Origin: Saururus chinensis
Taxonomy: Eukaryota > Streptophyta > Magnoliopsida > Piperales > Saururaceae
Length of the DNA stretch: 64,000 bases
Assembly (NCBI GenBank): GCA_035235625.1
Contig: CP141141.1
Coordinates: 40,261,719-40,325,718 of the forward strand
Direction of reading: 5' to 3'
The position numbers and the translations under genes were made by a program. The notes under the pieces are model-generated. The model saw only the letters and a program-made list of their open reading frames with translations, made no database searches and was not told the DNA's origin. Below, piece by piece: positions 34,574 to 45,995 of the stretch; the first letter of the stretch is position 1, and each line of letters starts with the position of its first letter.

Positions 34574-37500
34574 TGTCACGCCCCGGCACTGCCCGACTCG
34601 AGCTGAACCCGGTCCAGGGGCCGGTCAAACGCACGGGGGTGACAAGGAGATTGAAAAATGATTTAGCGGAAGACTTATGCCCTAATCATGGGCGATCTAA
34701 CAAAATTATGGTGTATACGCACCACTTTGAGCAAAAGTAAATAAGTAGAATCAAAAGAGTTACTTTAACTCTAAAATAAACGAAAATATCAAACCCACAC
34801 ACTAAATTAATCCATAGCCCACTCTAGGCTCCAAAATATGTCTCAAACAATCCAAATGTATAATGTAGCACAAATCCAAAATGAGGACTACACACATAGG
34901 TTCTAACATAATAGCAAAAACAAGGAAACAAGCCACATGAGAGGTCTCCATGTCTACTCCCAAGTCATCTCCGACCTTTCGTCATAGAGAGGATCATGTA
35001 CATCTGCGTGTCACGCCATACAGCCCCAAAGCAAAAGCACAAGAAAGAGGGGCGAGTTTAACAAACTCAACAATGGTTTTTGATATAACTATAGTCATTA
35101 GAAACACGACGGTATAGTAATATAACAATTCAGATCAATGGTTGACAAGATGTATCATTTTCTGATCACACATACACATCACCTAAACTTGCATCATAGT
35201 GTATAAATCGCATAGTGCAATTCAATATCATATAAACTTGCATGGGATGTATCTCTAACATACATTTCAGATCATGCATCAACATCATATAAACCTGCAT
35301 GAGATGTATCTCTGACATACATTTCAGATCATACATCAACATCATATAAACCTGCATGAGATGTATCTCTGACATACATTTCAGATCATACATCAATATC
35401 ATATAAACCTGCATGAGATGTATCTCTAACATACATTTCAGATCATGTATCAACATCATATAAAGAATGCCTCCATTAAGGAGTAAGCACAATTTAGTGT
35501 CACACATACGGGAACACAGACAAGGCCACAAAGGAGTGTCAAGGTCCAAATTCAACACAAGAATATAAGAAGATCGGGGTTGTCGGCCCCTAAAGCTGCT
35601 CAACCTGAATGATCCTGGACAAGGATGTCCCATTCTCACATAGAGAATCTAGAGTAGGGGTGTTCGCCCAGAGACATCTCCTGCGGTGGGGAAGAGCCCT
35701 AGTTTCCACACAGGAAACTCTAGAACACGTGGTAGCCAGTGAACCTAGTGTACCACACTGGATTCTTAGGGTCCAGAAGACAATCATAATAATCTCAATC
35801 CGCAAGACAAGTACATAACTCATCCCCACACAATTCCATTTAACTAGACTCAAACCGGGGAGTGCACATTGTTCCACAAAGGAACTCAAATCAAAACATG
35901 TCCCTTTGGACCAATCAAGTTTCGATTAAGCCACGACCAATTAATTCGGCACGCAATTTCACCACATTGCATCCAATCGATTAAATTCGATTAAACTCGA
36001 TAAAGCCTCAATTGGAAATTCATTTTCATGATGCACGGAACATGGTACATACGTGGGTAAGGCATACCTGAATCCTAATTCTTGATAAGTGCTCTCATCA
36101 ACCCCTCATGCATCATTCATAATCATAATATCAAGCCTCATCATAATCATTAACCCCACATGTGTATGTGTACATGCTAGAAACACCTCATTCGATGCAT
36201 ATCAACATGCTTTGTAATTTAACTCACCATCACACTACACATGCACATTAACATCTAATCATGGATTCTAGTGGAAATCATAGGTGAAGAATCATTAAAA
36301 TCATAACTCAAGTCAAAACCTACCCACATGCTAAACATATGTAAGCTCATTCACTTCATACTTAAGTCAAGACATAACACTAACATTCACACATTATTTA
36401 ACCATATCCTATAATGACATATCAGTCCATTAGCATGCTATAACTCTACTGAAAACATGCTTAAGCTATAGGGAATCAACCACTCATATCTCCAAGATAG
36501 CAATTCCAACAAATATATCCAACTACAAGCCATTTCACATAATTTTAAATATACACCACAACTTCTAAACATCAATAGTATGCACTTCCAGTAGTCTATC
36601 TTGGCTCAAAACACTCCACATAAACATAAAAATGATATTTCAGAGTAGAGACATCGAAATAAACAACATACAAACAATGGTAAATTCTGCTGTGTAGCCG
36701 TTCGAACGCCCTACAGGGTCGTTCGATCGGCTAAAAATGAATTATGCTGAAAATGCAGTGTTGTCGTTCGAATGCCAACAAGGCAGATTCGACCTTCTTC
36801 TTCATTTCAAATTTTCAAACCAAAACTTTATTGATGAAACTTAAAATCTCCATCTAACAACTCAAATGCCATTAAAATTCCATCATACATTCTAGAAAGC
36901 TAATCTACATCATAACAAGACAAAACCCTAAGAAATCGGAATAAGAAATTACCATTTACTAATCTCACCATTAAAGCACTAAATCAAGTAAATTCATTCC
37001 AAATAAACCATAAAATCAAGATTTTTACCATAGGAAGACTGAAATTTCGAAGACCCATAACCTTATCCCTTGATTAGGTTTGGATTTGACGGTCACCCTT
37101 CTTGAAAACCTTCCAAAGACATAGAGTTTAAGTTAAACTCCATTAAAATCGATTTAACATTGAAAACCTTAATGAAATCTTAGATTTGTTAAGCATAAAA
37201 AAATAAATTTTTAGATGTAGGGTTTGAAGTAAAGAAGCAAATCAGTGGTTTTGATGTTTAAAATCAAATTAAAACAAAGGGGAAATGATGGATTACGAAC
37301 GGATTAGGAGAAAATCTAGGATTTAGGCTTAATTAAAGAAAATATACCTTAATCTCCTTCTAATTCGGGCCTAATTGGGGAATTAGGCCTTAATCACCAT
37401 CTCTTAAGTCTATTCCCAAAATGGAAATGGCTCAACTCTTTTTATTTATAGTAGGGCTTGGGTTGTACATAATTAACTAATGGGGTACAATTAGAAATTT

Positions 37501-37872
37501 GGGCTAAAAATGGGTATTTTGACCATTTGAGCACTAATTAAATCTGAAAAAATTATGAATTTTTTTTATAAAAGCTTGTGTTGATGTTTGGGTTAATTTG
37601 ATCTAAAAACCTAAATTTCGCCGGTGGGGCCCACAAGGGGTCCTCCTAAACCCTAATTTTTGGGAAATTAGTGAAAAATCAGAAAAATTTCAAAAATTCA
37701 GATTTGACCCAAAAACACTTAAAAACCATAATTATAAAGTTTATTTTGATTAAAACCATAAGAAACACAATTTAATTTTGAAACCACCGAATTAATAAGA
37801 AAACGTGTTAACCACACAATAACCGATAATTAATATAAAATAAAAATCGGTTTAAAAATGAGAGTCCTTACA
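34574..37872 (+). mobile_element. Solo-LTR-like fossil, TGTCACG family (inner, younger)
   Basis: Starts TGTCACGCCCCGGCACTGCC and ends ...GAGTCCTTACA, flanked by a perfect 5-bp repeat ATGAT (34,569-34,573 and 37,873-37,877). 3,299 bp, no coding domains. It lies inside the outer element only 116 bp from its left end, so it is the younger insertion. Confidence 0.78.
35224..35463. repeat. 57-bp tandem repeat, about four copies
   Basis: 'CATCATATAAACCTGCATGA' + 'GATGTATCTCTGACATACAT' + 'TTCAGATCATACATCAA' repeats with period 57 and few differences, inside the inner LTR fossil. The repetitive 157-codon minus-strand ORF over it is an artefact of the repeat. Confidence 0.85.
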
Positions 37873-40800
37873 ATGATAACTGGGGTTCACAAATACAAAT
37901 ATCAAATCATATGATATAATTTAACGTCTAAAAATTCATAAAGAATAGCTCATCCATCTAAGTACAAGTCCGTCATCTGTCTGAAAATAAACAACTAAGT
38001 TGACTCTCACGCTAGTGAAACACTTACATATCAGAGTTGCAGAAACACAAAAACTTCATCTTGTGCTCGCTTGTCTTGGTCTCACTTGTCGTCGCCTGAG
38101 AATCTGCAGCCAACCTACCGAAACAACCACAACAACAATGGAATCTCTCCGCCTTCAAGAGAAGAGCTTCCAAAGGATAAAAGATTTAATTAATATTTTT
38201 CGGATCGGGCCAACATCACCCAATGTTAGTTGCCTACATACTCATCAGACAACATCTCCAATGTTTCCAACAAGATCGGATCTAGATGTAGTTTTGCCTA
38301 AAAGCTACTCTATCCTAAGAAGCATAACATCACACATGCAATGCTTAGGTATTTTCAATTAACCTACATTTTAGTAAGTCCTTTAATCGTTCCATTTGTC
38401 TAATTAACAAACAATATCAAACAATGTTATTAATTATCTCACATCCTTTGTTCGATAATTAATACTATCAAATCTGTAACTCAGAGATGACTAGCCCCTC
38501 GAGAAATCTCCAAACATAGTACTCCAACCTTGGAGTAGATTGCTTAATAATAGCTTGACCAAAATCCCTAGGGCTCTCAATAGTCTGCCACGAATTTGGA
38601 GAAGAACAAGCCTTCCATGATGCTCGTACAACTCCGCTTTTTGTATGTACTAAATAGTCCTGGGAAGACATGCGGGAGACCCACGGTAAAGACCCTCTGG
38701 TCAATACTTGTCTAATAGTTGTGGCAATGAAGAAGCATATCACAATCTCCACTATCCCAACTCTGGGAGAAGATGTCTTATAAGACATTACTAATGTATC
38801 CATAGAAGCCTCAGGTCTTTATGACCATTGACTCTCCCAAACATCTGAACTTAGAATAGATTATTTCCATCCAGTCAAGTATCCGCTCAACCATTTGGGT
38901 CCTCTTCACCTTGTAAATCGGCCCAATAAATAGCTCATCCACTGAGCTATGAATCAGAGAACATTCCAAAATCACCCTCGGTTCATTAACCAAGGTAAGA
39001 TTCTATGTTAGGGCCTCGTTCACTTCATGAACAGGTCCTAAACCCTATTGAGGGTATTTTAGTCTTTATCTTGATTAGATATTCTCCCCCAATCCAACGA
39101 CAACCCATGTCTCTTGATTAAACTTTATTAATCTTAAGTTACCGATATAAATCAAAGCATCAACAATAAAAGCATGCGCCAAAGTAAGCAACATAAATAA
39201 CATTAAGTCATACATGTTCATAACAATAAATAGAGGCCCATTGCACTCATTTGCAGGGCTAGGACTCAGTGAATTCAAGCCCGAGAGTGTAAAGAACTCT
39301 AACGCTTCCCGTGAGTTACATATATAACACTCTAGTCGATTGATGTACTCGATTGCAGACACGTGTAATACGTTGTCTTAAACCTTAAGAATTGGGGTTC
39401 TTCCCTTTGTTTCCCATGACACTGTGACCTGACAAGGTCTTCGTGTCACTTACTAGTCACACCCCTTCCTTTTGAAGCCATTTATAGGGTACCCTAACTC
39501 TTGATTAACTAGGTTATCCGTTTCGACATAAACAGAATATATTGCCCCTATGGGTGTTAGGGTAATTTTACTACCTAGGGTATGATATCCTCCCTTGGGT
39601 CATTTGGTCATCTCACTACCCTTTTATTTATTTTAAGTCATAATCTTCTCATGAGGCTCTACTCTCAAACTGACCTGCACTTCCATTTACACGAATGTGG
39701 GCGGGTCTATTCAAAGGGGTATTTCTGTTATTTGGTTTAAAGCTTTAATGACATCCAATGGGTCCAAAATTCAACTCAAGGGTACTACTTGACTTCATGA
39801 ACTCTGTATAATTTTCCTAGCATGTAACGGGGTCGTAAACCCCTTGAACCGACCCAGTTTGACTTAATGGTTCATGATTAACCATAGGGGTAAAAAAGTT
39901 AATTACCCACTCACTGGGATTTTTAATTACTAAGTGGTTTGACCTATAATTAGGTTACTCATTAAAATATCGCTAAGAATTTTCTCAATTTTTAGATCCA
40001 CTCATATGAACCAGAGCCTCAAACTAGGGTAAGTTAATATTATATGATAATTAACTAATAGGGGTAAAAAGGTCATTTCACAACCTCTGGGATTTTCTCC
40101 TAAACTTTGTTAGAATACTCCCACACCTCGTGGGGTCATTGAGTATTTTTCTATAATTATTTTGACATATTTATCCCCCTAAACCCGACCCGGTTCACTT
40201 CCCTTCTCTCTTGTTTTTTGGAACCGGTCCGGGTCTAGAATTAATTGGTTCAGGTCACCCGACCCAAACCGTCCCAGACGACCCTTGACGCGGGTCGTCT
40301 TCCCCGCATCTGGCTAGAGGCATTTCTGCCTCTAGCGGCGCAGCCCCTGGCCGCCATAGCGGGGCGACGGCCAGGGCCTACGAGATCACCATCACATGGC
40401 GATTCTGACCGCCCTGGCCTGGTCGCCGCCTGGTAGTCGGCCATGGCGGTAAAGTGCCACCCTTTATTTTTCGTTCTGTTGCAAATCAACGAAAACGACC
40501 GCCGGCCACTCGTCACGGCCTGGCAAGGATTGGATCAACCGGACCGCCGTCGTACGACGAGTCTGGATGCCTAGATCCCGTTGCAGGCCGTCGACGGCCA
40601 GGAAGCAGGGCCCCGACTATTCCCGGTTTTTTTTTAAACCTACTGTGACAACCCGGCGACATCCGACCCGCTGCTGCCAAAGCTGCCAGATCCAAGGCCT
40701 CCGCGGCCAGGGCCAGGGCCGGTGCGCCCCTTCCGCAATGGGTCTAGCCACTAGTGGCCGGTCGGTGACTCGCCCGTAGCCAGAAAACAACACATACAAT

Positions 40801-41437
40801 GAAAGTGAACAGTGATTGCAAAAATTACTATTCACATCATTTACAAAAACTATTTATATTTTAATAATGAAATATCTCTAATCTTGATTCAAAATCCTAC
40901 CTCGAAGGCCTAGTTGTCGTTGATCCATCATCGCCAACACTTCGCCTAAGTCTTGCCGGAAAATTCCCTCCTTTCCTTCACCGTCCCCAGCTCCCTTAAA
41001 AAGCCCTAATTATTTATCTTTTTATCCATAGAGATTAGGGTTTTCTAATCTCATTAAGAGTTGGGCTAATTGGGCTACTAAAGCCTATTTTTTATTAATT
41101 TCTGTCACAAAAATAATTGGACCCGTAAAGCGACTTAAACGGTCAATTTACGCATCCAATTCAGGTAAATGGGCCCCGTGCTTTATATATAACTTCGATC
41201 GGTCATAACTTCTTCATCTGAACTCCGATTTGCACGTTCTTAGTGGTGTTTCAAAGCTCTTTCTGTCTACTTTTCTTCCTTATAGAATTCAACTATCACT
41301 TCTAATTGATGATCAATTTATTCTCATGAGAAGGTTAAGGGGTCCAACACCCTAATTTCAATGTGATCAACTTCGGGAATTTAGAAAATTCCCGAACGTT
41401 ACAAAACTAACCCACACTTGCACTGCCGATTGGCTCT

Positions 41438-41608
41438 ATTTGGTTTGGTTTGCACAACCGGGGAGTTAAGGTTGGGTTGGATTGGTTCAAAAAGATTAAA
41501 TATTTTAGGACAAACGTAACAAGTTTGGTTTGATTTGCGCGACTGAGAAGTCAAGGTTGGTTGGATTGGTTCAAAAAGATTAAATATTTTAGGACAAATG
41601 TAACATGT
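41438..41608. repeat. Tandem repeat, about 83-bp unit, two copies
   Basis: 'TTTGGTTTGGTTTGCACAAC / TTTGGTTTGATTTGCGCGAC', 'TTGGATTGGTTCAAAAAGAT' and 'TAAATATTTTAGGACAAA' occur twice in order, inside the right half of the split copia LTR. Confidence 0.75.
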
Positions 41609-41855
41609 TTTAATCATTGTGTCATGAAAAGTAGATATACAAGTGATTCTAAGCACCATATAGAAGACATAATTCTATCTTAAGAATAGGGTGTTTAACA
41701 CTTGCCTTGATCTTTGTCATTTCTAACTTCTCTAATATTCTATGCAAGTACAAATAAAATCTGATAAAGGTAAGGTTTCTAACACTTTCTCTTTAAAGAG
41801 CAATCATATGGTTACATAGAGACTATGAGATGGAAGGGGCGATGTTAATGTAATA

Positions 41856-42055
41856 CTCCCTCCATCCTATATTAATATCTACATTTGAAAAATAGTAGTT
41901 TTTATTAAATAGTAAAATCCACATCTAAGAGAAGGAAAAATAACCTTAGAATACTATTTTTTAAGTACCCAACTATTTAAATTTAACAAAGTGGAGTTAT
42001 TAATATGGAACAAACTTTTTGGTCAAATGGAGCTATTAATTTAGGATAAAGGGAG
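41856..42055. mobile_element. Stowaway MITE
   Basis: TIR CTCCCTCCATCCTATATTAA / 'TTAATTTAGGATAAAGGGAG', TA target duplication on both sides (41,854-41,855 and 42,056-42,057), length 200 bp. Internal 'AAAAATAGTAGTTT' and 'TTTTTTAAGTACCCAACTA' are shared with the 43,459 copy. Confidence 0.85.
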
Positions 42056-42144
42056 TATAGCTAGGTAGGGCACCTTGCTCCCTCTTAGCTGCCATGACTC
42101 CACTATTCCCGTTTGCATAGGAAGATATTTTCCATGATGCTGCA

Positions 42145-42331
42145 GAGGGACGGAGACAAGGGGAGGCTAAGAGGGGCCATGGCCCCCCATAGCCAATAAA
42201 AATTTACTATTTTGTTATAGTTAGGATCATATGGTACATTAGTTTTTTTATTAAGATAAAACCATATGGCCCCCTAATCTTTTTACATAGCCTATTGGCC
42301 CCCTTGAATTCCTTCCCTAGCTCCGTCCCTC
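42145..42331. mobile_element. hAT-type MITE (GAGGGACGGAG family)
   Basis: TIR GAGGGACGGAGACAAGGGGA / 'CCTTCCCTAGCTCCGTCCCTC', flanked by ATGCTGCA and ATGCAGCA (8 bp, one difference). Length 187 bp. The paralogous segment at 25,136-25,282 lacks it, which independently supports the insertion. Confidence 0.8.
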
Positions 42332-43458
42332 ATGCAGCAAAAGCATAACAAATTCTGATATTGCCTGAATTATAAAATATTCCTTGTAGCAATCCGGTAA
42401 AGCCGCTAGAAGGTGTAAATGTAACCAGCAGATAATAGTACTCCATCTCATAATAAATGTATTATTTTAGTTTAGTTTAAAAACTAAATGGGACACTAAT
42501 TGTGGAACAGGAGTAATGAATATGAAACATCCTTTCAAGCTTTTCATGATCACAAGGAGATCTGTACGTCCCATGGGCCTCCCAAAAATTATGGTTAAAG
42601 TTGGTAATGGCCCAGTCTAGGCTAATGCACTCATGAGGCATGAGACGATTTCCGAACAAGACATTGAAGAATAAAGAGGAGCGAGAAAGGCTATGAGGTG
42701 AATTTGTCACTTGAAATAAGTTGATTCAGCTGTGAAGGCCTGAGTCGGACCGTCAAAAATGATTGCTGCTTCAAAAAAAGGGGCCTTCTTTCCTCTCTTT
42801 TTATCATAAAAATTTAATCCATATTGAAAGAAGTGAAATTACGCTTGAAACTTCACTAGAATCGTTCCTTTTAACAGTGGAGTTTTTTCCCTTCACGAGC
42901 AAGAGAACAGTACCTTGGAGAATGGGAAAAGCCCAGATGAAAACCTTAGCGATTGGAATTAGGTACATGTAAATGGGATAAGGCAGTACTACCTACCTAG
43001 CAATAAAAATAAAAAAAACGAAGCACTACTACTACTACTACTTGCATGGTGCATGTGGACTAGGTGTAAACCACCTGTTCAGACTCATTTCTCGTATATC
43101 ATGCCTTTCTGGCTATGCACTGAATGTGGGGGCATATGCTTCTCTGGAGCAGACAGGCGCGCACATGGGCATTGTCAAGTGCTTATGTAAGCATCAGAAG
43201 ATGAAAATACTTTCTATATTGGCGTACAGCTGCAGCAGTTTGTGTTTAGATATATATGCCAGCCTTTCTGCTTGGACTATTCCATTTTCTTGTTTTTATT
43301 TGCTAGAAAATTTACCATCAAATTGCAAGTAGATTACGATAGACGAAGAGCTCATTCCATATATGCTCAAGATATGTGTGTGAGAGAGAGAGAGTATAAT
43401 GGAATAAAATGCTGATAATCCATATCACTATTTGTAATTTCTTGGTAGTTTTTAAATA
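42332..43458. other. Spacer, left part the interrupted copy of the 25.1-kb segment
   Basis: 42,340-42,550 continues the paralogous segment (with extra DNA around 42,390-42,510). ORFs at 42,763-42,972 and 43,042-43,332 show no domain. Confidence 0.4.
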
Positions 43459-43657
43459 CTCCCTCTTATATTATATTAATATTTATATTTGAAAAAATAG
43501 TAGTTTCTATTGATGATGAAGCCCATTTCTAAAAGAAAGAAAAATAAGTTTATAATACTCTTTTTTAAGTACCTAACCACTTTAATTGAATAAATAAAGA
43601 TATTAATATAAAACAACTTTTTTATCAAATGGAATTATTAATTTAGGAAGGAGGGAG
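43459..43657. mobile_element. Stowaway MITE, second complete copy
   Basis: TIR CTCCCTCTTATATTATATTA / 'TTAATTTAGGAAGGAGGGAG', TA on both sides, 199 bp. Alignable with the 41,856 copy over its whole length. Confidence 0.83.
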
Positions 43658-44283
43658 TACTTAGAATACTTAGTCCATAGGACAAGTTTCTCTTTTAGAC
43701 TGAATGAAAGAGTGAGGAAGGAAATAAAAGAATTTGTTACACAGTTTTTAGAGTCCCATGACTACATCAAGCCAGGCTGGGTATCAAATTTTCAGCAACA
43801 ACTGACACTTCTTGACGTGAGAGATAATAATTTGCATTTCATTTGTTCTATGCATCCTTTCTTTCTTCCTTTAGATGTTCTTCCTTCTTGAATGACAGTA
43901 TTCCTTCCTCTATTAAGCTTAACCACAGATTGGTGAGTTATGCGTACCAACACAGGAACCTTTTTGTTGACTAATAATACACTTTGCAAGGATATTATTT
44001 CACAATGAAAGAGACGGTGAGATTCCTTCTGTTTATTCCATGACTATCGGTAGAGCCTGGAGAGAAACCAGCTTGCAAAAGCCTGTCCACGAATCTTCAT
44101 TCATCATTGAAGGGAAAAAAAAAGCTCTCAAACATGGGAAGTATAGTCAATTTTCATCTTTCATTTTTTTTTAAATATCCCCATCCTGATCACTTCAAGT
44201 AACCAATAAAAATTAAAAAAAAAAAAGCCATCATTCATTGGATGCATATTCCCTTTAAGTGTAACTGATTGAAATTGACAATA
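43658..44283. other. Spacer and probable 3' UTR of the HD-Zip gene (minus strand)
   Basis: AT-rich without coding signal. A-rich runs near 44,110 and 44,210. The part nearest 44,283 is expected 3' UTR. Confidence 0.4.
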
Positions 44284-45401
44284 TCATTGAAAATTGTGGT
44301 GCTCCGGCCATGGCCAGAACCCATGTTGATCTTCGAGGCTGCCACAGAACAGGTTACAGAAGTTCTCATCTTGCACCGGTTGCTCCACTTTGGGACTTTG
44401 GAGATCAGACCTTGAGGAGGTTTGGAGAAATTGGGTCAGGTAGGTAGGCCTGTTTGACGTCATAAAGGGCTTCATTAGATGGGGGGAGAGAGGGCTGTCA
44501 ACAGCTGATGTTCTAGAGATACCCAAGTGAACTTCAGAGCTGTTTTCACTTCTGTTGCTGGATGAACCTTCAGTTTCTTTATTCAGATTAATGGGCTCTG
44601 GCAGTCTTCTTTCTTTCAGGACCAAAATCTGCATATATTGGATCCCGAAAGTAAAATTCAACTGCATAAAGAGATGCTTAAAAAAGACGTTAGGGGAAAT
44701 TGTACCTCAGCTTGGAGTTTCTTATTTTGATTATGAAGAGCATCATTATCGGATTTAAGTGCTTCGAACTGTCTTTTGAGTTGATTGTAGTCTTTCTCCA
44801 ATTGCTTCGTCTTCCACCTAGCCCTCCTGTTCTGAAACCATATAGCAATCTGCCTAGGCTGCAAGCCAAGTGCTCTAGCTAATTGTATTTTCCTCTCAGG
44901 CTCTAACTTATTTCCCAGTTCAAAGTTCTTCTCAAGTGTCTTAACCTGTTCGATGTTCAGCCTTCTCTTCTTCTCCCCCAACTGCAAGCAATCGTCCGAT
45001 AGATCATCCTCTCCGTTCATGTCTTCACATGGATCCAGACCTGAAAATGACACGGATCTCTTGCCCATGAATGATGCTATACCTGTAAAAAAAAATCATT
45101 CTCACAAACGAAAAGAACTAAAATCGTTTATAAAAATTAGTCGAATATGCTCATATTCTTATTGCACCCATTTGAGAGTTGTCGTTAAGTAAAGTATGAT
45201 ACTACTGTTTCAAAACTCATAGGAAAAAGAAACAGAAGTGAAGAAGTTGATGAGAGAGAGAGAGAGAGAGAGAGTAGCTGAAAAACCTTGTGGTGTGTAG
45301 GAAGGAAGTGTTGGATTGAGAGAGGCTGGTAGATGTCCATCTTCATGCGGATTTTGCAACATGAAATTTGTGGGGATGAACGCCATCTCATTGCAAGGCA
45401 T
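44284..45401 (-). CDS. ATHB13: HD-Zip class I transcription factor (ATHB13/ATHB23 group), three exons
   Basis: Homeodomain-leucine zipper protein; class I members bind CAAT(A/T)ATTG-type pseudopalindromes as dimers in the nucleus. Model: exon 1 45,401-45,287, exon 2 45,082-44,706 (after TTTTACAG), exon 3 44,628-44,284 (after TATATGCAG), giving 278 residues. Exon 1 starts [16 protein letters not shown], the group's N-terminus, and runs into [10 protein letters not shown] across the first splice. Homeodomain about residues 76-135 ([33 protein letters not shown]), leucine zipper about 136-170. [19 protein letters not shown] and the C-terminal [12 protein letters not shown] also match ATHB13. Known roles of the group are cotyledon/leaf shape, stem growth and stress responses. 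No break seen. Intron 1 holds a (GA)n microsatellite. The symbol denotes the group; the exact orthologue is undecided. Confidence 0.93.
45253..45276. repeat. (GA)n microsatellite in intron 1 of the HD-Zip gene
   Basis: About 12 GA units 10-30 bp downstream of the exon 1 donor (read on the minus strand as CT repeats). Possibly a GAGA-type regulatory tract, otherwise a simple repeat. Confidence 0.8.
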
Positions 45402-45837
45402 GGCTTTGGAGGCTTTTGCTTGATCGTCCCTTTTGTATAAGCTGTATGAAACTTGACATGATGAGGAGAAGGCTGAGGGCTTAGGGAAAGAGGTGTGAAT
45501 ATATGTAAGGAGTCAGGAGGACTGGTGGAAAATAAGTTTAAACATGGAAAAGCCAGACAGGATACATCATAACAAAATGCAACGATTAGAAAAATGGTAA
45601 CAAGGAAGACTTCTCCCTTGGGTGCAGGTCCCACCGTAGGAAAATGACGTTCTGTTTAATCCCAGCATCGATTAAAGATTCTCTAATTTTGTTTAATTTT
45701 TATAATTAACATCCCAACAATTAGACATTATAATGTCAATCTTATATGCATATTCTTTCCCCAAAAAAGAAAAAATTAGATGCATATTGTGAATTGTGAT
45801 AATATTATACTTAGATATACATATTAGGAAAAGAATA
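45402..45837 (-). other. 5' leader and proximal promoter of the HD-Zip gene
   Basis: Sequence upstream of the minus-strand ATG. Pyrimidine-rich on the coding strand near the ATG. No certain TATA box could be assigned. Confidence 0.4.
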
Positions 45838-45995
45838 GTATGGGCCTAGGCATCATGGGCCTTCGGATCAAATTCTGATGGCGCAAAGGGGCAGAAATCT
45901 GTCTGCCCCTTAGTTATATGCGCCGTTGGATTGAAATCTAATTGCGTGTTATGCCTTAGCTCACGCAATCGTGCGTGAGCTTCGGCTCATATTGT
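45838..45995. mobile_element. Fold-back MITE, family B, copy 2
   Basis: 'TATGGGCCTAGGCATCATGG..GCCTTCGGATCAAATTCTGATGG' with the inverse 'CGCCGTTGGATTGAAATCTAATTG', ending in the same hairpin TCACGCAATCGTGCGTGAGC as the copy at 24,935. Arms more diverged. It lies about 440 bp upstream of the HD-Zip start codon. Confidence 0.6.

Larger units (their letters stand above)
34458..41403 (+). mobile_element. Solo-LTR-like fossil, TGTCACG family (outer), interrupted by a second one
   Basis: Starts TGTCACGACCCGGATTTTTA and ends ...CCGAACGTTACA. The flanking 5-bp repeats are GAACT and AAACT (one difference). Excluding the nested copy it is about 3.6 kb with no coding domain, as for solo LTRs of a long-LTR gypsy-like or non-autonomous family (class is inference). 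A GC-rich island lies at about 40,200-40,780. Sequence near 38,195-38,350 and 41,160-41,400 is shared with the copies at 49.4 and 57.9-60.4 kb. Confidence 0.65.
33660..41784 (+). mobile_element. Broken Ty1/copia fossil, 3' end of pol plus 3' LTR, itself interrupted
   Basis: 33,660-34,170 reads like the C-terminal part of copia pol (reverse transcriptase tail around FDMKDLG, then RNase H-type sequence), heavily broken. A purine-rich tract follows, then an LTR that starts TGTTAG at 34,183 and ends CTAACA at 41,784, matching inverted hexamers. The LTR is split by the insertion at 34,458-41,403, so its own length is about 0.65 kb. It is not evidently the partner of the gag-bearing fossil at 30.2 kb, because the LTR end seen there differs. 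Confidence 0.6.

Noticed and set aside
35210-35470. Regular short repeats as a CRISPR array
   Set aside because: Units are contiguous without unique spacers, and the DNA is plant nuclear.
35166-35639. 157-codon minus-strand ORF with repeated Met/Leu motifs
   Set aside because: Produced by the 57-bp tandem repeat inside an LTR fossil.
30206-41784. Gag-bearing copia piece and pol/LTR-bearing copia piece as one element
   Set aside because: The sequence before the primer binding site at 30.2 kb does not resemble the CTAACA end of the LTR at 41.8 kb, and unrelated sequence lies between. Treated as two fossils.
42763-43332. ORFs of 69 and 96 codons upstream of the second Stowaway copy
   Set aside because: No domain, no splice context and no conserved features. 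Length is compatible with chance.
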